Of a DNA stretch of 32,037 bases, positions 8,676 through 15,539 are shown piece after piece. The position numbers and the translations under genes were made by a program. The notes under the pieces are model-generated. The model searched no databases. It was given only the letters and a program-made list of their open reading frames with translations, and was not told where the DNA came from. Every line of letters starts with the position of its first letter. Position 1 is the first letter of the stretch. This DNA is from Candidatus Omnitrophota bacterium (GTDB lineage: Bacteria > Omnitrophota > Gorgyraeia > Zapsychrales > JAHFGK01): positions 1 to 32,037 of the forward strand of contig JAHFGK010000004.1 in assembly GCA_023247475.1 (NCBI GenBank), read 5' to 3'.

Positions 8676-8727
8676 GAATGAGCTCCGTCTTTGCAGAATG
8701 AAATGACGCAAGTTTGCTAAAGCGAAT

Positions 8728-10461
8728 TCACTTTCCAATCGCCTTCCGCAATTCCTTCAACGTCAGCGTATTCAGCACATCCTTTTTCTCCAACCAACCT
8801 CGTCTGGCAATTGCCACGCCAAATTTTAAGTACTCCAAATGTTCCCTGGCATGCGAATCGGAATTAATCACAAACTTAACGCCCATGCTACGAGCAAAAT
8901 AAACGTTGGTGGAGTTTAAATCCAAGCGAACTGGAAACGAATTAACTTCTAAAAAGGTATTCGTATCGATGGCAACTTTACAAAATTCTTTAAAATCAAT
9001 ATTATAGGGTTCCCGCTTCCCTAAATGTACACCGGTTGGATGAGCTATGATATGGACGTATTTATTTTGGCACGCTTTGATAAGACGCCGGGTTAGCTGT
9101 TCTTGACTTTGTTCAAAACCACTGTGGATGGCCGCAATCACAATATCAAACTGACTTAAAGTGGTATCATTGTAATCTAAATTGCCTTCGCTGTCTATTT
9201 CTACTTCTGTTCCAAACAAAACACAAAAATTCTTTAATTTTTTATTAAGTTCATCAATTTCTTTCTTTTTTTTCTTTAAATTTTCCACCGAAACGCCACC
9301 AGCTACTATAAGACGGGGGGAGTGATCACTGATGGCTAAGTATTCGTAACCTCTCGCCTGCGCCGCTGCAACCATCTGGGCAATGGTATGTCGCCCATCC
9401 GACCAAGTCGAGTGTACATGCAATTCTCCTTTAATATCGTCAAGCTCAATCAATTTTGGCACTTTAAGAATTTCATTACCGAGGAAAAGTTCATTTTCGC
9501 CAATATCTTCACGAATTTCTGGAGGAACATATGGAAGACCGAGGGCCTCGAAACAATCTTTTTCTGTTTTGCTGGCGATGCACTTTTCTTTGTCGCCCTT
9601 CAGGGAGAAAATTCCGTATTCATTGACCTTCATATTTTTTTTAATCGCGATCTGCCGCAGTTTGACATTAAAATTTTTTGAACCCGTAAAATACAGAAGC
9701 GCCGCACCCCAACATTGAGGATCAACCACACGCAGATCGATCTGAACATTTTCTTTCGTCAAGATTGAAGATTTCGTATCGCCTTCAGCATTCACACTCT
9801 TGACTTGTGGCAGACGAACAAAGGTCTCCATCACTTTTTTAGGATTGGAAGAATCAATGAGGATATCGATATCACGAATGGTCTCGCGCATCCGACGCAG
9901 ACTTCCCGCAACCGAAATCTCTTTGACCTCCGACAATTTTTGCAGTACGCCAACAATTTCCTCGGCAATGCGTGTGGCCTTGCCCAAATTCATCCGCTCT
10001 TGACCTTGAGCGACCACCTTGATACCGTTCAAAATATTTTCAATCGTTTTCTCTTTAATACCTGGCAGACCTAATAATTTTCCTGATTCCGCCGCCTTGC
10101 GTAAACTCTCTACATTTTTAATCCCCAGTTGGTCATAAAAAAGTTTCGCCTTTTTGGGTCCCACCGATGGGATATTCATGATATCCAGTAGAGTCTCCGG
10201 AATTTCTTTAATCAATCTTTCATAAGCCGTGACTTTACCAGTGTCTAAATATTCGATGATCTTTTCTTTTAAAGCCTGGCCGATGCCAGGAATCTCCGAG
10301 AGTCGATCTTCTTTTTTTAATGTTTCAATATCTTCCGCGAGATCTTCAATATTTTCCGCCGCCTTATAATATGCCCGCACCTTGAAGACATTTTCGTCTT
10401 GCATCTCCAAGAGTGCACCCATACGGTTAAATATGTCAGCGATGTCTTTATTTTTGGTCAT
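8728..10461 (-). CDS. polX: DNA polymerase X with PHP exonuclease domain
   Basis: This is a family X DNA polymerase/3'-5' exonuclease for gap-filling repair. Residues 1-150 form the 8-kDa and helix-hairpin-helix region (EIPGIGQALKEKI; NIPSVGPKKAKLF; GLPGIKEKT). The nucleotidyltransferase core has GSLRR (186-190) with catalytic Asp197 and Asp199 (RDIDILI) and Asp242 (QIDLRVV). The PHP domain starts near 345 with ELHVHSTWSDGRH, then AISDHS, EVEID, AAIHSG, IIAHPTG, EVNS and NSDSH. All metal ligands look intact, so the nuclease should be active. At 577 aa it has the standard length. No ribosome site is evident before ATG 10461; instead a CA-rich repeat-like stretch (10466-10497) abuts it. Confidence 0.96.
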   Translation of the reverse strand: MTKNKDIADIFNRMGALLEMQDENVFKVRAYYKAAENIEDLAEDIETLKKEDRLSEIPGIGQALKEKIIEYLDTGKVTAYERLIKEIPETLLDIMNIPSVGPKKAKLFYDQLGIKNVESLRKAAESGKLLGLPGIKEKTIENILNGIKVVAQGQERMNLGKATRIAEEIVGVLQKLSEVKEISVAGSLRRMRETIRDIDILIDSSNPKKVMETFVRLPQVKSVNAEGDTKSSILTKENVQIDLRVVDPQCWGAALLYFTGSKNFNVKLRQIAIKKNMKVNEYGIFSLKGDKEKCIASKTEKDCFEALGLPYVPPEIREDIGENELFLGNEILKVPKLIELDDIKGELHVHSTWSDGRHTIAQMVAAAQARGYEYLAISDHSPRLIVAGGVSVENLKKKKKEIDELNKKLKNFCVLFGTEVEIDSEGNLDYNDTTLSQFDIVIAAIHSGFEQSQEQLTRRLIKACQNKYVHIIAHPTGVHLGKREPYNIDFKEFCKVAIDTNTFLEVNSFPVRLDLNSTNVYFARSMGVKFVINSDSHAREHLEYLKFGVAIARRGWLEKKDVLNTLTLKELRKAIGK

Positions 10462-10465
10462 ATAA

Positions 10466-10497
10466 GGTCACACGTACACAAGAGCACAAGTCACAGG
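10466..10497. repeat. CA-rich imperfect short repeats upstream of polX
   Basis: This is a 32-bp stretch of imperfect repeats built on CACAAG and GTCACA units (CACAAG occurs twice). It ends 5 bp before the polX start codon. It replaces the expected ribosome-binding site and faintly resembles the GTGACTC-containing element at 10829-10853. The relation between the two is uncertain. Confidence 0.35.
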
Positions 10498-10513
10498 TTT
10501 TAAAAATCTGAAA

Positions 10514-10819
10514 TCAAAAAGGTTGGTTTCTGCTCACTAAACCCAGATTCGTAAACACCGGCTCACCATCGCACAAAGGATACAACAATTGAACAAATTT
10601 TTTAACATATGAAGACTTGCGGTGAATCGTCTGTGCTTCTTCGCTTTCGAAAATCATAAAATGCACAAAAGAGCATTCATCCTGATGTTCTTGATAGGAT
10701 TGATAGAGAATGGTGGCGGGCTCGTTTTCTTTAACCGCATCGACGAATTCAACAATAACTTTTTTGGTGGTGTCGACCTTGTCCTTATGCACTTTAAATC
10801 TGACCATCATGTGGCGCAT
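10514..10819 (-). CDS. Small ABM (antibiotic biosynthesis monooxygenase)-fold protein
   Basis: This 101-residue protein has the dimeric alpha/beta-barrel ABM pattern: a first strand MVRFKVHKDKVD, helix KKVIVEFVDAVKENEP, strand TILYQSYQE, strand SFVHFMIFESEEAQTIH, helix SSYVKKFVQLLYP and last strand GEPVFTNLG. Despite the family name, most members have no known monooxygenase activity. Function here is unknown; quinone, haem or small-molecule roles are all possible. ATG codons at 10819, 10810 and 10807 could each start it; only a weak GAGAG lies upstream. It stands between two repeat-containing spacers and shows no clear operon partner. Confidence 0.75.
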   Translation of the reverse strand: MRHMMVRFKVHKDKVDTTKKVIVEFVDAVKENEPATILYQSYQEHQDECSFVHFMIFESEEAQTIHRKSSYVKKFVQLLYPLCDGEPVFTNLGLVSRNQPF

Positions 10820-10828
10820 TGTCCGTCT

Positions 10829-10897
10829 CTCGTTGCTCGGGGCTCGTGACTCCTAAAAAAATAAACTGCAAGCGACGAGGGCCGAGTCCCGAGGCCC
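10829..10897. repeat. GC-rich inverted-repeat intergenic element
   Basis: Two GC-rich blocks (10829-10853 and 10869-10897) surround an A-rich centre. GGGGCTCGTGACTC (10839-10852) pairs with 10884-10897 at 12 of 14 positions. CTCGTTGCTCG (10829-10839) pairs with 10869-10879 at 9 of 11. On the minus strand GGGCC/GGCCC (10879-10897) forms a small hairpin overlapping the stop of the upstream gene, with a T7 run at 10855-10861. It may therefore also terminate transcription. Composition is clearly more GC-rich than the neighbours. The left block matches the element at 28697-28726. Confidence 0.6.
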
Positions 10898-11592
10898 TAT
10901 TTCAAAACTTTCTCCCCCTTCAAAATCTCCGGAATCTGCTGGACATCAATCCGAAGGCCGCCGTCGTGTTCAATTTTTAAAGTATACAAAAGCCCCGGGA
11001 CAAATTTTGTCCCGGGCGCTTCAATCTGAGCGTTTTTGATTCCTCTTTTACTCGATTGCCGAGGATCTAAAACGTATTCCCAAAACTTCTGCCAGATTTC
11101 ATCTTCAAAAGCATTACGGGGCCCTTCAATCTTGTATCCGGCTGGCACTTCACTCACATTTGTTATCAAATATTCTTGCGTCCGCTCTCCGTCCAATATA
11201 AAAACCTTCCAAAACAGATACGCACTTTTCCCACGCAAGGCATCACCGTTTTGGACATAAATATCCTCGAAGCGTACGACCAAAGACTGAAACTGAATAA
11301 TATTCCCAGCGAAGGTAAAATATTTTGGTTCCAGAGGTTTTCCTTGAGCGTCATATTCCAAAAATTTGATCGTCGTCATATGCTTTTGCGTTATAGGATT
11401 AAATTGCACTTCCGTGACCAGAACCTCGGCGATTCGCGAATCCGCTTCCAGACGACTGATGATTTGTTTGAGAATTTTATTTTCGTTGACGTACTTTTGA
11501 TAGAGTTGATAAACAGGATAGGCGATGTAACCCAAAAGGACAAATAGCAACAGATACTTCCAAAGTTTAAGGGAATTTTTCTTTTCTACCAT
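10897..11592 (-). CDS. Membrane-anchored hypothetical protein
   Basis: I do not recognise this 231-residue protein. A single hydrophobic segment near residues 11-30 (LWKYLLLFVLLGYIAYPVYQLY) follows a basic N-terminus, giving a signal anchor with the rest outside the cytoplasmic membrane. A short amphipathic or coiled stretch (ENKILKQIISRLEADSR) follows, then a beta-rich domain with no cysteines and no visible catalytic motif. ATG 11592 is preferred (AAGGGG at 5 nt) over a TTG at 11595. It is third in a minus-strand envelope cluster after the 735-aa anchored protein and the 55-aa lipoprotein, so the three may act together at the cell envelope; that is inference from order only. Confidence 0.8.
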   Translation of the reverse strand: MVEKKNSLKLWKYLLLFVLLGYIAYPVYQLYQKYVNENKILKQIISRLEADSRIAEVLVTEVQFNPITQKHMTTIKFLEYDAQGKPLEPKYFTFAGNIIQFQSLVVRFEDIYVQNGDALRGKSAYLFWKVFILDGERTQEYLITNVSEVPAGYKIEGPRNAFEDEIWQKFWEYVLDPRQSSKRGIKNAQIEAPGTKFVPGLLYTLKIEHDGGLRIDVQQIPEILKGEKVLK

Positions 11593-11627
11593 CAATGCCC
11601 CTTCATTATAAATTGTCTTATTCTTCC

Positions 11628-11795
11628 CTAGAAAGGAATCCCGGGGATCACTCCCGGTGGAGGTTTCGGTAAACTGCTGACAATGTCCAAAATTTTCCCC
11701 ACCACCTTAAATGGTAGAGCAATCAATGCACAACCGCTCGTAGATAGGCATAAGATTAATAAAACACTGGCGATGATTAACTTCTTAGAGTTCAA
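11628..11795 (-). CDS. Small lipoprotein (55 aa), TTG start
   Basis: This is a short frame with a textbook lipoprotein signal. The start MNSKK is followed by a hydrophobic run LIIASVLLILCL, then STSGC with Cys22 as the lipidation site, and a 33-residue mature part ending in a proline-rich tail (LPKPPPGVIPGIPF). Initiation is at TTG 11793-11795, supported by GGGAG at 11805-11809 with a 9-nt spacer. There is no in-frame ATG. The lipobox has Thr at -3, allowed but not ideal. It begins 30 bp after the 735-aa gene and ends 35 bp before the 231-aa gene, so it sits inside the same transcription unit. No known family; a small envelope accessory is the likeliest role. Confidence 0.72.
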   Translation of the reverse strand: MNSKKLIIASVLLILCLSTSGCALIALPFKVVGKILDIVSSLPKPPPGVIPGIPF

Positions 11796-11825
11796 GCAGT
11801 TTGTCTCCCGATGGCAGAGCGGCTC

Positions 11826-14033
11826 TTATTCGACGTTGGTATAAGATATCGTTTCAATATGATCGCTGGTGATGATCATCTTTGAGCCCATCGCATGAAT
11901 GGACCCCAACGCCTTTAGTAGTGGATTAATCACCTCGTTTACCAAAAATTCTTTTTGTTTTTCATCAATGGGCGGTCGAGCAGAGACGGATTGATCAATG
12001 TATTGTTCAAGTTCTTTTTGTCGCTCTTTGGCGGAATTAAGATTCATTTCTTTTTCTTTGATTTGATTTCTTAAATTCTCAATTTGAGCTGGATCTACAG
12101 GAAAAGCGGCGGAAGTCAAAGTTGAATTTTGTTGTACTGGTGGATTTTGTTCTGGTGCTGCTGCAGCTGCATTGGAAGTTGGTGCCGTTGTATCCCCAAC
12201 GGGCGTCGCAGAAAAAGCAGATTGGGAAGGCCCATTGGTCTTGGGAACTGTTGGGGCCGCTTTGGTTAAAGTTTCCACATGGCTGTTTAAGTTTGCCAAT
12301 TCTTTTTCTTTTTGCTGAATCTCCCCCTTTAAATCTTCTAATCGCTTTTTACTGCCTTCTAAAAATGCCTTCTGCTGAGCAATACGCATGGTTAGCCACT
12401 GGTCCCCCCATTGAACAAACTTGTCCATTTGACGAGCCAGTTCCGTCATTTCGAGGAAAAAGACACCATTGCTTTTCTCTGTAAGTCCTAGATTAATCTC
12501 TTTGAAATTCTGGTTCGCCGTTAACGATTTGGTCGGATCACCCAACGCATCGATCGAACTTTTAAGCAAATCACGATTCAGCGCGATCAATAAATATTCA
12601 TCTAAAAAGCAATAACCAGGCTGTAAATTTGCTGCTAACGGGAAAGAAAAATATTTAATGCCCGTTCCCTTATAATCCTCGGTCTGTAAATTAATGATGG
12701 GCTGGTTCACTAAAGTCGTCATCATATGTTCAGCTTTGGCTCGATCATCGATCTTGATAAAGAATAAAATCTGCGGAATAGGGAATAGCCCTTCCAAATT
12801 AATATCTAAGAAATAACCACCATATTCATTTCCTAAGGCCGGTAAAATATCTGTTTCTAGATTCAATTTAAGGGCATCTTGAATTTTGGTAATCACCATT
12901 TCGGGGGTCATCGCATTTTCCCCTTGTGGCTGTTTAGCGAACTCTTCTTTCATTTTTTTCCAATAATCTTCGAAATTAAAACAATTGTTCCACTGATAAA
13001 TGGCGGCATTCTGAGGAATAAATTTTATCGCTTTATTTTCCACGGGCTGGCAAGAATACAGTTGGCGAATATAAGGTTCTAATTTATCCTGTTCGTAAAA
13101 CATCATAAAATTTTGCGCTGAAATATGTGTTGCGGCAGATTTAGCACTGCCGGGGGTATACGAATAACCCACGGTTGTAAAACCATTAAACTGACTGAAG
13201 GCATCTTCAATTGATTTTTGACTAGCATGCGTCGGGGATTTTAATGCCGCCAATTTCACAATTTGGTCCTTGATCCCAGAAACAAATTTCTGATAATGGC
13301 CATAAGCGACCACATCCGCCGATTTTAAGAATCGTTCACTAGTCTTTTTATAATCCGCATCCTCTTCTAAAGATTTTTTTGTTTTGGTCGTAACATCAAT
13401 ACAATTTTGTATCATTTTGTCGTTTAAACTGATCACAAGAAAATCCTTAATCTTTGCATAATAAATCGTTAAACCCTCTGTCTCAGACTTAATCTGGGTA
13501 ATCACATGATTTTTATATTTAATCTCCTGCATAGGAGAAGACTCGGCAAATCGGGTAAAGACAGCGTTAATGAATTGCGCAGCCTGCGCTTGGGGAGTCA
13601 GTTGTACAACTAAAACGATACTACTCATTAACTCTTGTGTGGCTTTAGGGTCCAACTGATCAAAATCAATATTGGCGGGATACAGAGCTAAACCAATTTT
13701 TTGGCCAAAAAGTTTGCTCGATAACAAATTGTTAGCTCCATCAAGGGTTTTGGTTTTAAAAGCATCATAAGCTGCTATGTGTGCCTCACCATAATTCATT
13801 TCTTGTATGATGCGTTTTATACTGATTTTCCTTAAATCTTGCCAAAATTTAGTGCTGGTAAAATCATCGACATTTTTTTTAATATGGGATACGCGAATAT
13901 AAAAAAGCGGTCCTTCCGGTACAACTTGAGCAATATCCACGCCCCTTAATAATGCCTTTTTCTGATTCAAAACGATGTAAGATCCCGTAATAATCAAAAC
14001 TAAAGCTAGAAAGACAATGATAATTTTTTTCAT
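11826..14033 (-). CDS. Large membrane-anchored protein with coiled coils (DUF3352-like)
   Basis: This 735-residue protein has an N-terminal signal anchor (IIIVFLALVLIITGSYIVL, about 4-22), so nearly all of it is extracytoplasmic. The body (about 30-545) is a mixed alpha/beta region, with motifs such as VPEGPLFYIRVSH near the start, that recalls DUF3352-type envelope proteins. That assignment is tentative. Residues 550-592 and 648-685 form two charged, heptad-like coiled coils, separated by a low-complexity A/P/T/S/Q linker (about 593-647). A conserved-looking C-terminal helix precedes a final beta hairpin. GGAGAGAG lies just before ATG 14033. It heads the three-gene envelope cluster. Function unknown. 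Confidence 0.8.
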   Translation of the reverse strand: MKKIIIVFLALVLIITGSYIVLNQKKALLRGVDIAQVVPEGPLFYIRVSHIKKNVDDFTSTKFWQDLRKISIKRIIQEMNYGEAHIAAYDAFKTKTLDGANNLLSSKLFGQKIGLALYPANIDFDQLDPKATQELMSSIVLVVQLTPQAQAAQFINAVFTRFAESSPMQEIKYKNHVITQIKSETEGLTIYYAKIKDFLVISLNDKMIQNCIDVTTKTKKSLEEDADYKKTSERFLKSADVVAYGHYQKFVSGIKDQIVKLAALKSPTHASQKSIEDAFSQFNGFTTVGYSYTPGSAKSAATHISAQNFMMFYEQDKLEPYIRQLYSCQPVENKAIKFIPQNAAIYQWNNCFNFEDYWKKMKEEFAKQPQGENAMTPEMVITKIQDALKLNLETDILPALGNEYGGYFLDINLEGLFPIPQILFFIKIDDRAKAEHMMTTLVNQPIINLQTEDYKGTGIKYFSFPLAANLQPGYCFLDEYLLIALNRDLLKSSIDALGDPTKSLTANQNFKEINLGLTEKSNGVFFLEMTELARQMDKFVQWGDQWLTMRIAQQKAFLEGSKKRLEDLKGEIQQKEKELANLNSHVETLTKAAPTVPKTNGPSQSAFSATPVGDTTAPTSNAAAAAPEQNPPVQQNSTLTSAAFPVDPAQIENLRNQIKEKEMNLNSAKERQKELEQYIDQSVSARPPIDEKQKEFLVNEVINPLLKALGSIHAMGSKMIITSDHIETISYTNVE

Positions 14034-14104
14034 ACTCTCTCCTTATATGTAATGATAACCTTATAATAAGTTAGTGAATTTGTAAAGACGAGATCTCGTT
14101 GATT

Positions 14105-14875
14105 TTAATCGAGACCAAAAAATTTTTTCGCGTTGCGATTGAAAATTTCTAGTGCCTTTTCTTCCTCCATATTTTTTAGCGCACAATAGGCCTTCAATGT
14201 TCGAACAACATCTTTAGGTTCAGCTTTAAATCCGTCAGTTTCATCCGTACCAAAATAAACTGGGCTATCGGTTTCAATCAGAGTATTTTCAATGGGAGCA
14301 TGCCTAATGGCCTCACGGGACTGAGGGCTATACACGATGCTAGGGGTCGCGGAAACAAAGTAATCATTTTTGACAATATCCTCAAGGACATCCAGAGGAC
14401 CACTGTACCAATGAAAGACAGCCTTTTTTATTCCCTCTTCTTTCGCTGTTTCAAAACATTCCCGCCACGTTCCCCGAGAATGTATAACCACAGGCAAATT
14501 AAATTCTTTGGCTAACTTAAGCTGCCGACGAAAAACTTGACGTTGTTCATCTTTTTTTTGCTGATCCTTTTTCACCCACTTGTACCAAAAATCTAATCCA
14601 ATCTCCCCGATGGCCTTGGCCTCACGGATATGATCCCGGATAAATTGGATACCATCATCCACTTCTCCCTGTTTAATATTGCCGGGATGAATACCTAACG
14701 CCACATAAATTTTAGGATGTTGAGTTTTAAATTTCAGTTCCAAATTCTTTTTGTTAGCCGCGAGATCCACGCCGACCGCAACAATGGCCTCCACACCATT
14801 TTCGGAAGCACTTTTTAAAGCTTGTTCAATATTATCCAGATGATCCAGATGGGCGTGCGTGTCGATGATGTTCAT
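14105..14875 (-). CDS. tatD: TatD-family metal-dependent DNase
   Basis: This is a TIM-barrel metal-dependent hydrolase of the TatD/YcfH family, acting on DNA 3' ends in repair or turnover. The N-terminal metal motif NIIDTHAHLD, the EIGLD motif (KAIGEIGLDFWYKW), PVVIHSRG, FHWYSG and the late TDSP (IETDSPVYF) are all in order, giving a full set of metal ligands. ATG 14875 is chosen since the family begins with this strand; a start at 14905 would overlap dtd by 23 bases with no ribosome site. The gene starts 7 nt after dtd ends, without its own clear ribosome site, so translational coupling is likely. The 256-aa length is typical. Confidence 0.94.
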   Translation of the reverse strand: MNIIDTHAHLDHLDNIEQALKSASENGVEAIVAVGVDLAANKKNLELKFKTQHPKIYVALGIHPGNIKQGEVDDGIQFIRDHIREAKAIGEIGLDFWYKWVKKDQQKKDEQRQVFRRQLKLAKEFNLPVVIHSRGTWRECFETAKEEGIKKAVFHWYSGPLDVLEDIVKNDYFVSATPSIVYSPQSREAIRHAPIENTLIETDSPVYFGTDETDGFKAEPKDVVRTLKAYCALKNMEEEKALEIFNRNAKKFFGLD

Positions 14876-14882
14876 ATTACAT

Positions 14883-15326
14883 TCAAGTTTTACTCTCAAT
14901 AACAAACGTCACCGGACCGTCATTAACCAAACCAACATCCATCATCGCCCGGAACTGTCCTGTTTTCACTTTAACATTATACTTGGTTAATTGGTCAATG
15001 AAATAGTGATAGAGTTGCTCCGCCTTCTGAGGATCGGCAGCCTGGTCAAAGGAAGGTCGACGTCCTTTGGAACAATCGCCAAGAAGGGTAAACTGCGAAA
15101 CTACCAAAAATTGCGCACCAACCTCAAGAGAAGAAAGATTCATTTTCCCCTCTTTGTCTTCAAAAATCCGCAGTTCAATGATCTTTTTAACCAAAAAGTC
15201 AGCGTCTTGCGTGGAATCCTCTTTAGCCATACCGATTAAGACCACCATCCCCTGGGCAATTGCACCAACGATGTTCTCCTCCACTTTAACATACGCCTCT
15301 TTGACTCTTTGAACCACAACCCTCAT
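14883..15326 (-). CDS. dtd: D-aminoacyl-tRNA deacylase
   Basis: DTD hydrolyses D-amino acids (and glycine mischarged on tRNA-Ala) from tRNA, a proofreading step in the cytoplasm. The MRVVVQRV start, SQFTLLGDCSKGRRPSF (about residues 77-93, the SQFTL motif) and GLVNDGPVTF near the C-terminus (the NxGPVT motif) define the active site. At 147 aa it has the standard length. It is the first gene of a dtd-tatD unit with a strong divergent promoter upstream. The leader is short and the nearest purine-rich motif (AGAGG) is farther from the ATG than usual. Confidence 0.97.
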   Translation of the reverse strand: MRVVVQRVKEAYVKVEENIVGAIAQGMVVLIGMAKEDSTQDADFLVKKIIELRIFEDKEGKMNLSSLEVGAQFLVVSQFTLLGDCSKGRRPSFDQAADPQKAEQLYHYFIDQLTKYNVKVKTGQFRAMMDVGLVNDGPVTFVIESKT

Positions 15327-15373
15327 GGAATCTTTAGTTTTCCTCTTTTTTACATCTATTAAATAATAGAAAG

Positions 15374-15402
15374 ATTATAATTTTTTTATAGAAAGTGGTC
15401 AA
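15374..15402 (-). promoter_or_regulatory. Strong sigma-70 promoter for dtd-tatD
   Basis: On the minus strand TTGACC (15397-15402) and a perfect TATAAT (15374-15379) are 17 bp apart, with an A/T-rich spacer. Expected start of transcription is near 15367, leaving about 40 nt of leader. A 7-bp inverted repeat (AAGTGGT 15393-15399 and ACCACTT 15411-15417) overlaps the -35 box. Confidence 0.8.
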
Positions 15403-15455
15403 TCAAAATAACCACTTAAGTGAATTGAGAAACCACAATAACAATGAGCTCAATT
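15393..15455. promoter_or_regulatory. Nested inverted repeats in the dtd/helicase divergent spacer
   Basis: Three short symmetries lie between the two divergent promoters. They are AAGTGGT-11 nt-ACCACTT (15393-15417), the palindrome CACTTAAGTG (15413-15422), and AATTGAG-19 nt-CTCAATT (15423-15455). The last reaches into the -35 box of the helicase promoter. They are candidate operator sites; no regulator is known. Confidence 0.4.
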
Positions 15456-15482
15456 GACTTTGATATGCTTTTATGTTAGAAA
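15454..15482 (+). promoter_or_regulatory. Putative promoter for the Hel308-like helicase
   Basis: TTGACT (15454-15459) is followed after 17 bp by TAGAAA (15477-15482). The -35 is good and the -10 matches consensus at 4 of 6. The predicted transcript would start about 50 nt before ATG 15540. Confidence 0.5.
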
Positions 15483-15539
15483 TAGGTTCGCAATTATTAT
15501 CATGGAAAATTGCATCTGGAAACTTGAGACTGCTGTCCA

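Noticed and set aside
8676-8738. Longer NfnA start at ATG 8738
   Set aside because: It overlaps polX, and CGGAG stands correctly before ATG 8675, where the conserved fold begins.
10820-10896. tRNA or CRISPR-like unit in the GC-rich spacer
   Set aside because: No cloverleaf, anticodon stem or CCA end, and only two inverted blocks rather than regularly spaced direct repeats.
14034-14104. Promoter before the 735-aa envelope gene
   Set aside because: TTTACA and TATAAG are present on the minus strand but only 15 bp apart; the 12-bp palindrome ACGAGATCTCGT (14088-14099) there may be chance.
14876-14905. Longer TatD start at 14905
   Set aside because: It would overlap dtd and lacks a ribosome site; NIIDTHAHLD at the 14875 start is the normal TatD N-terminus.
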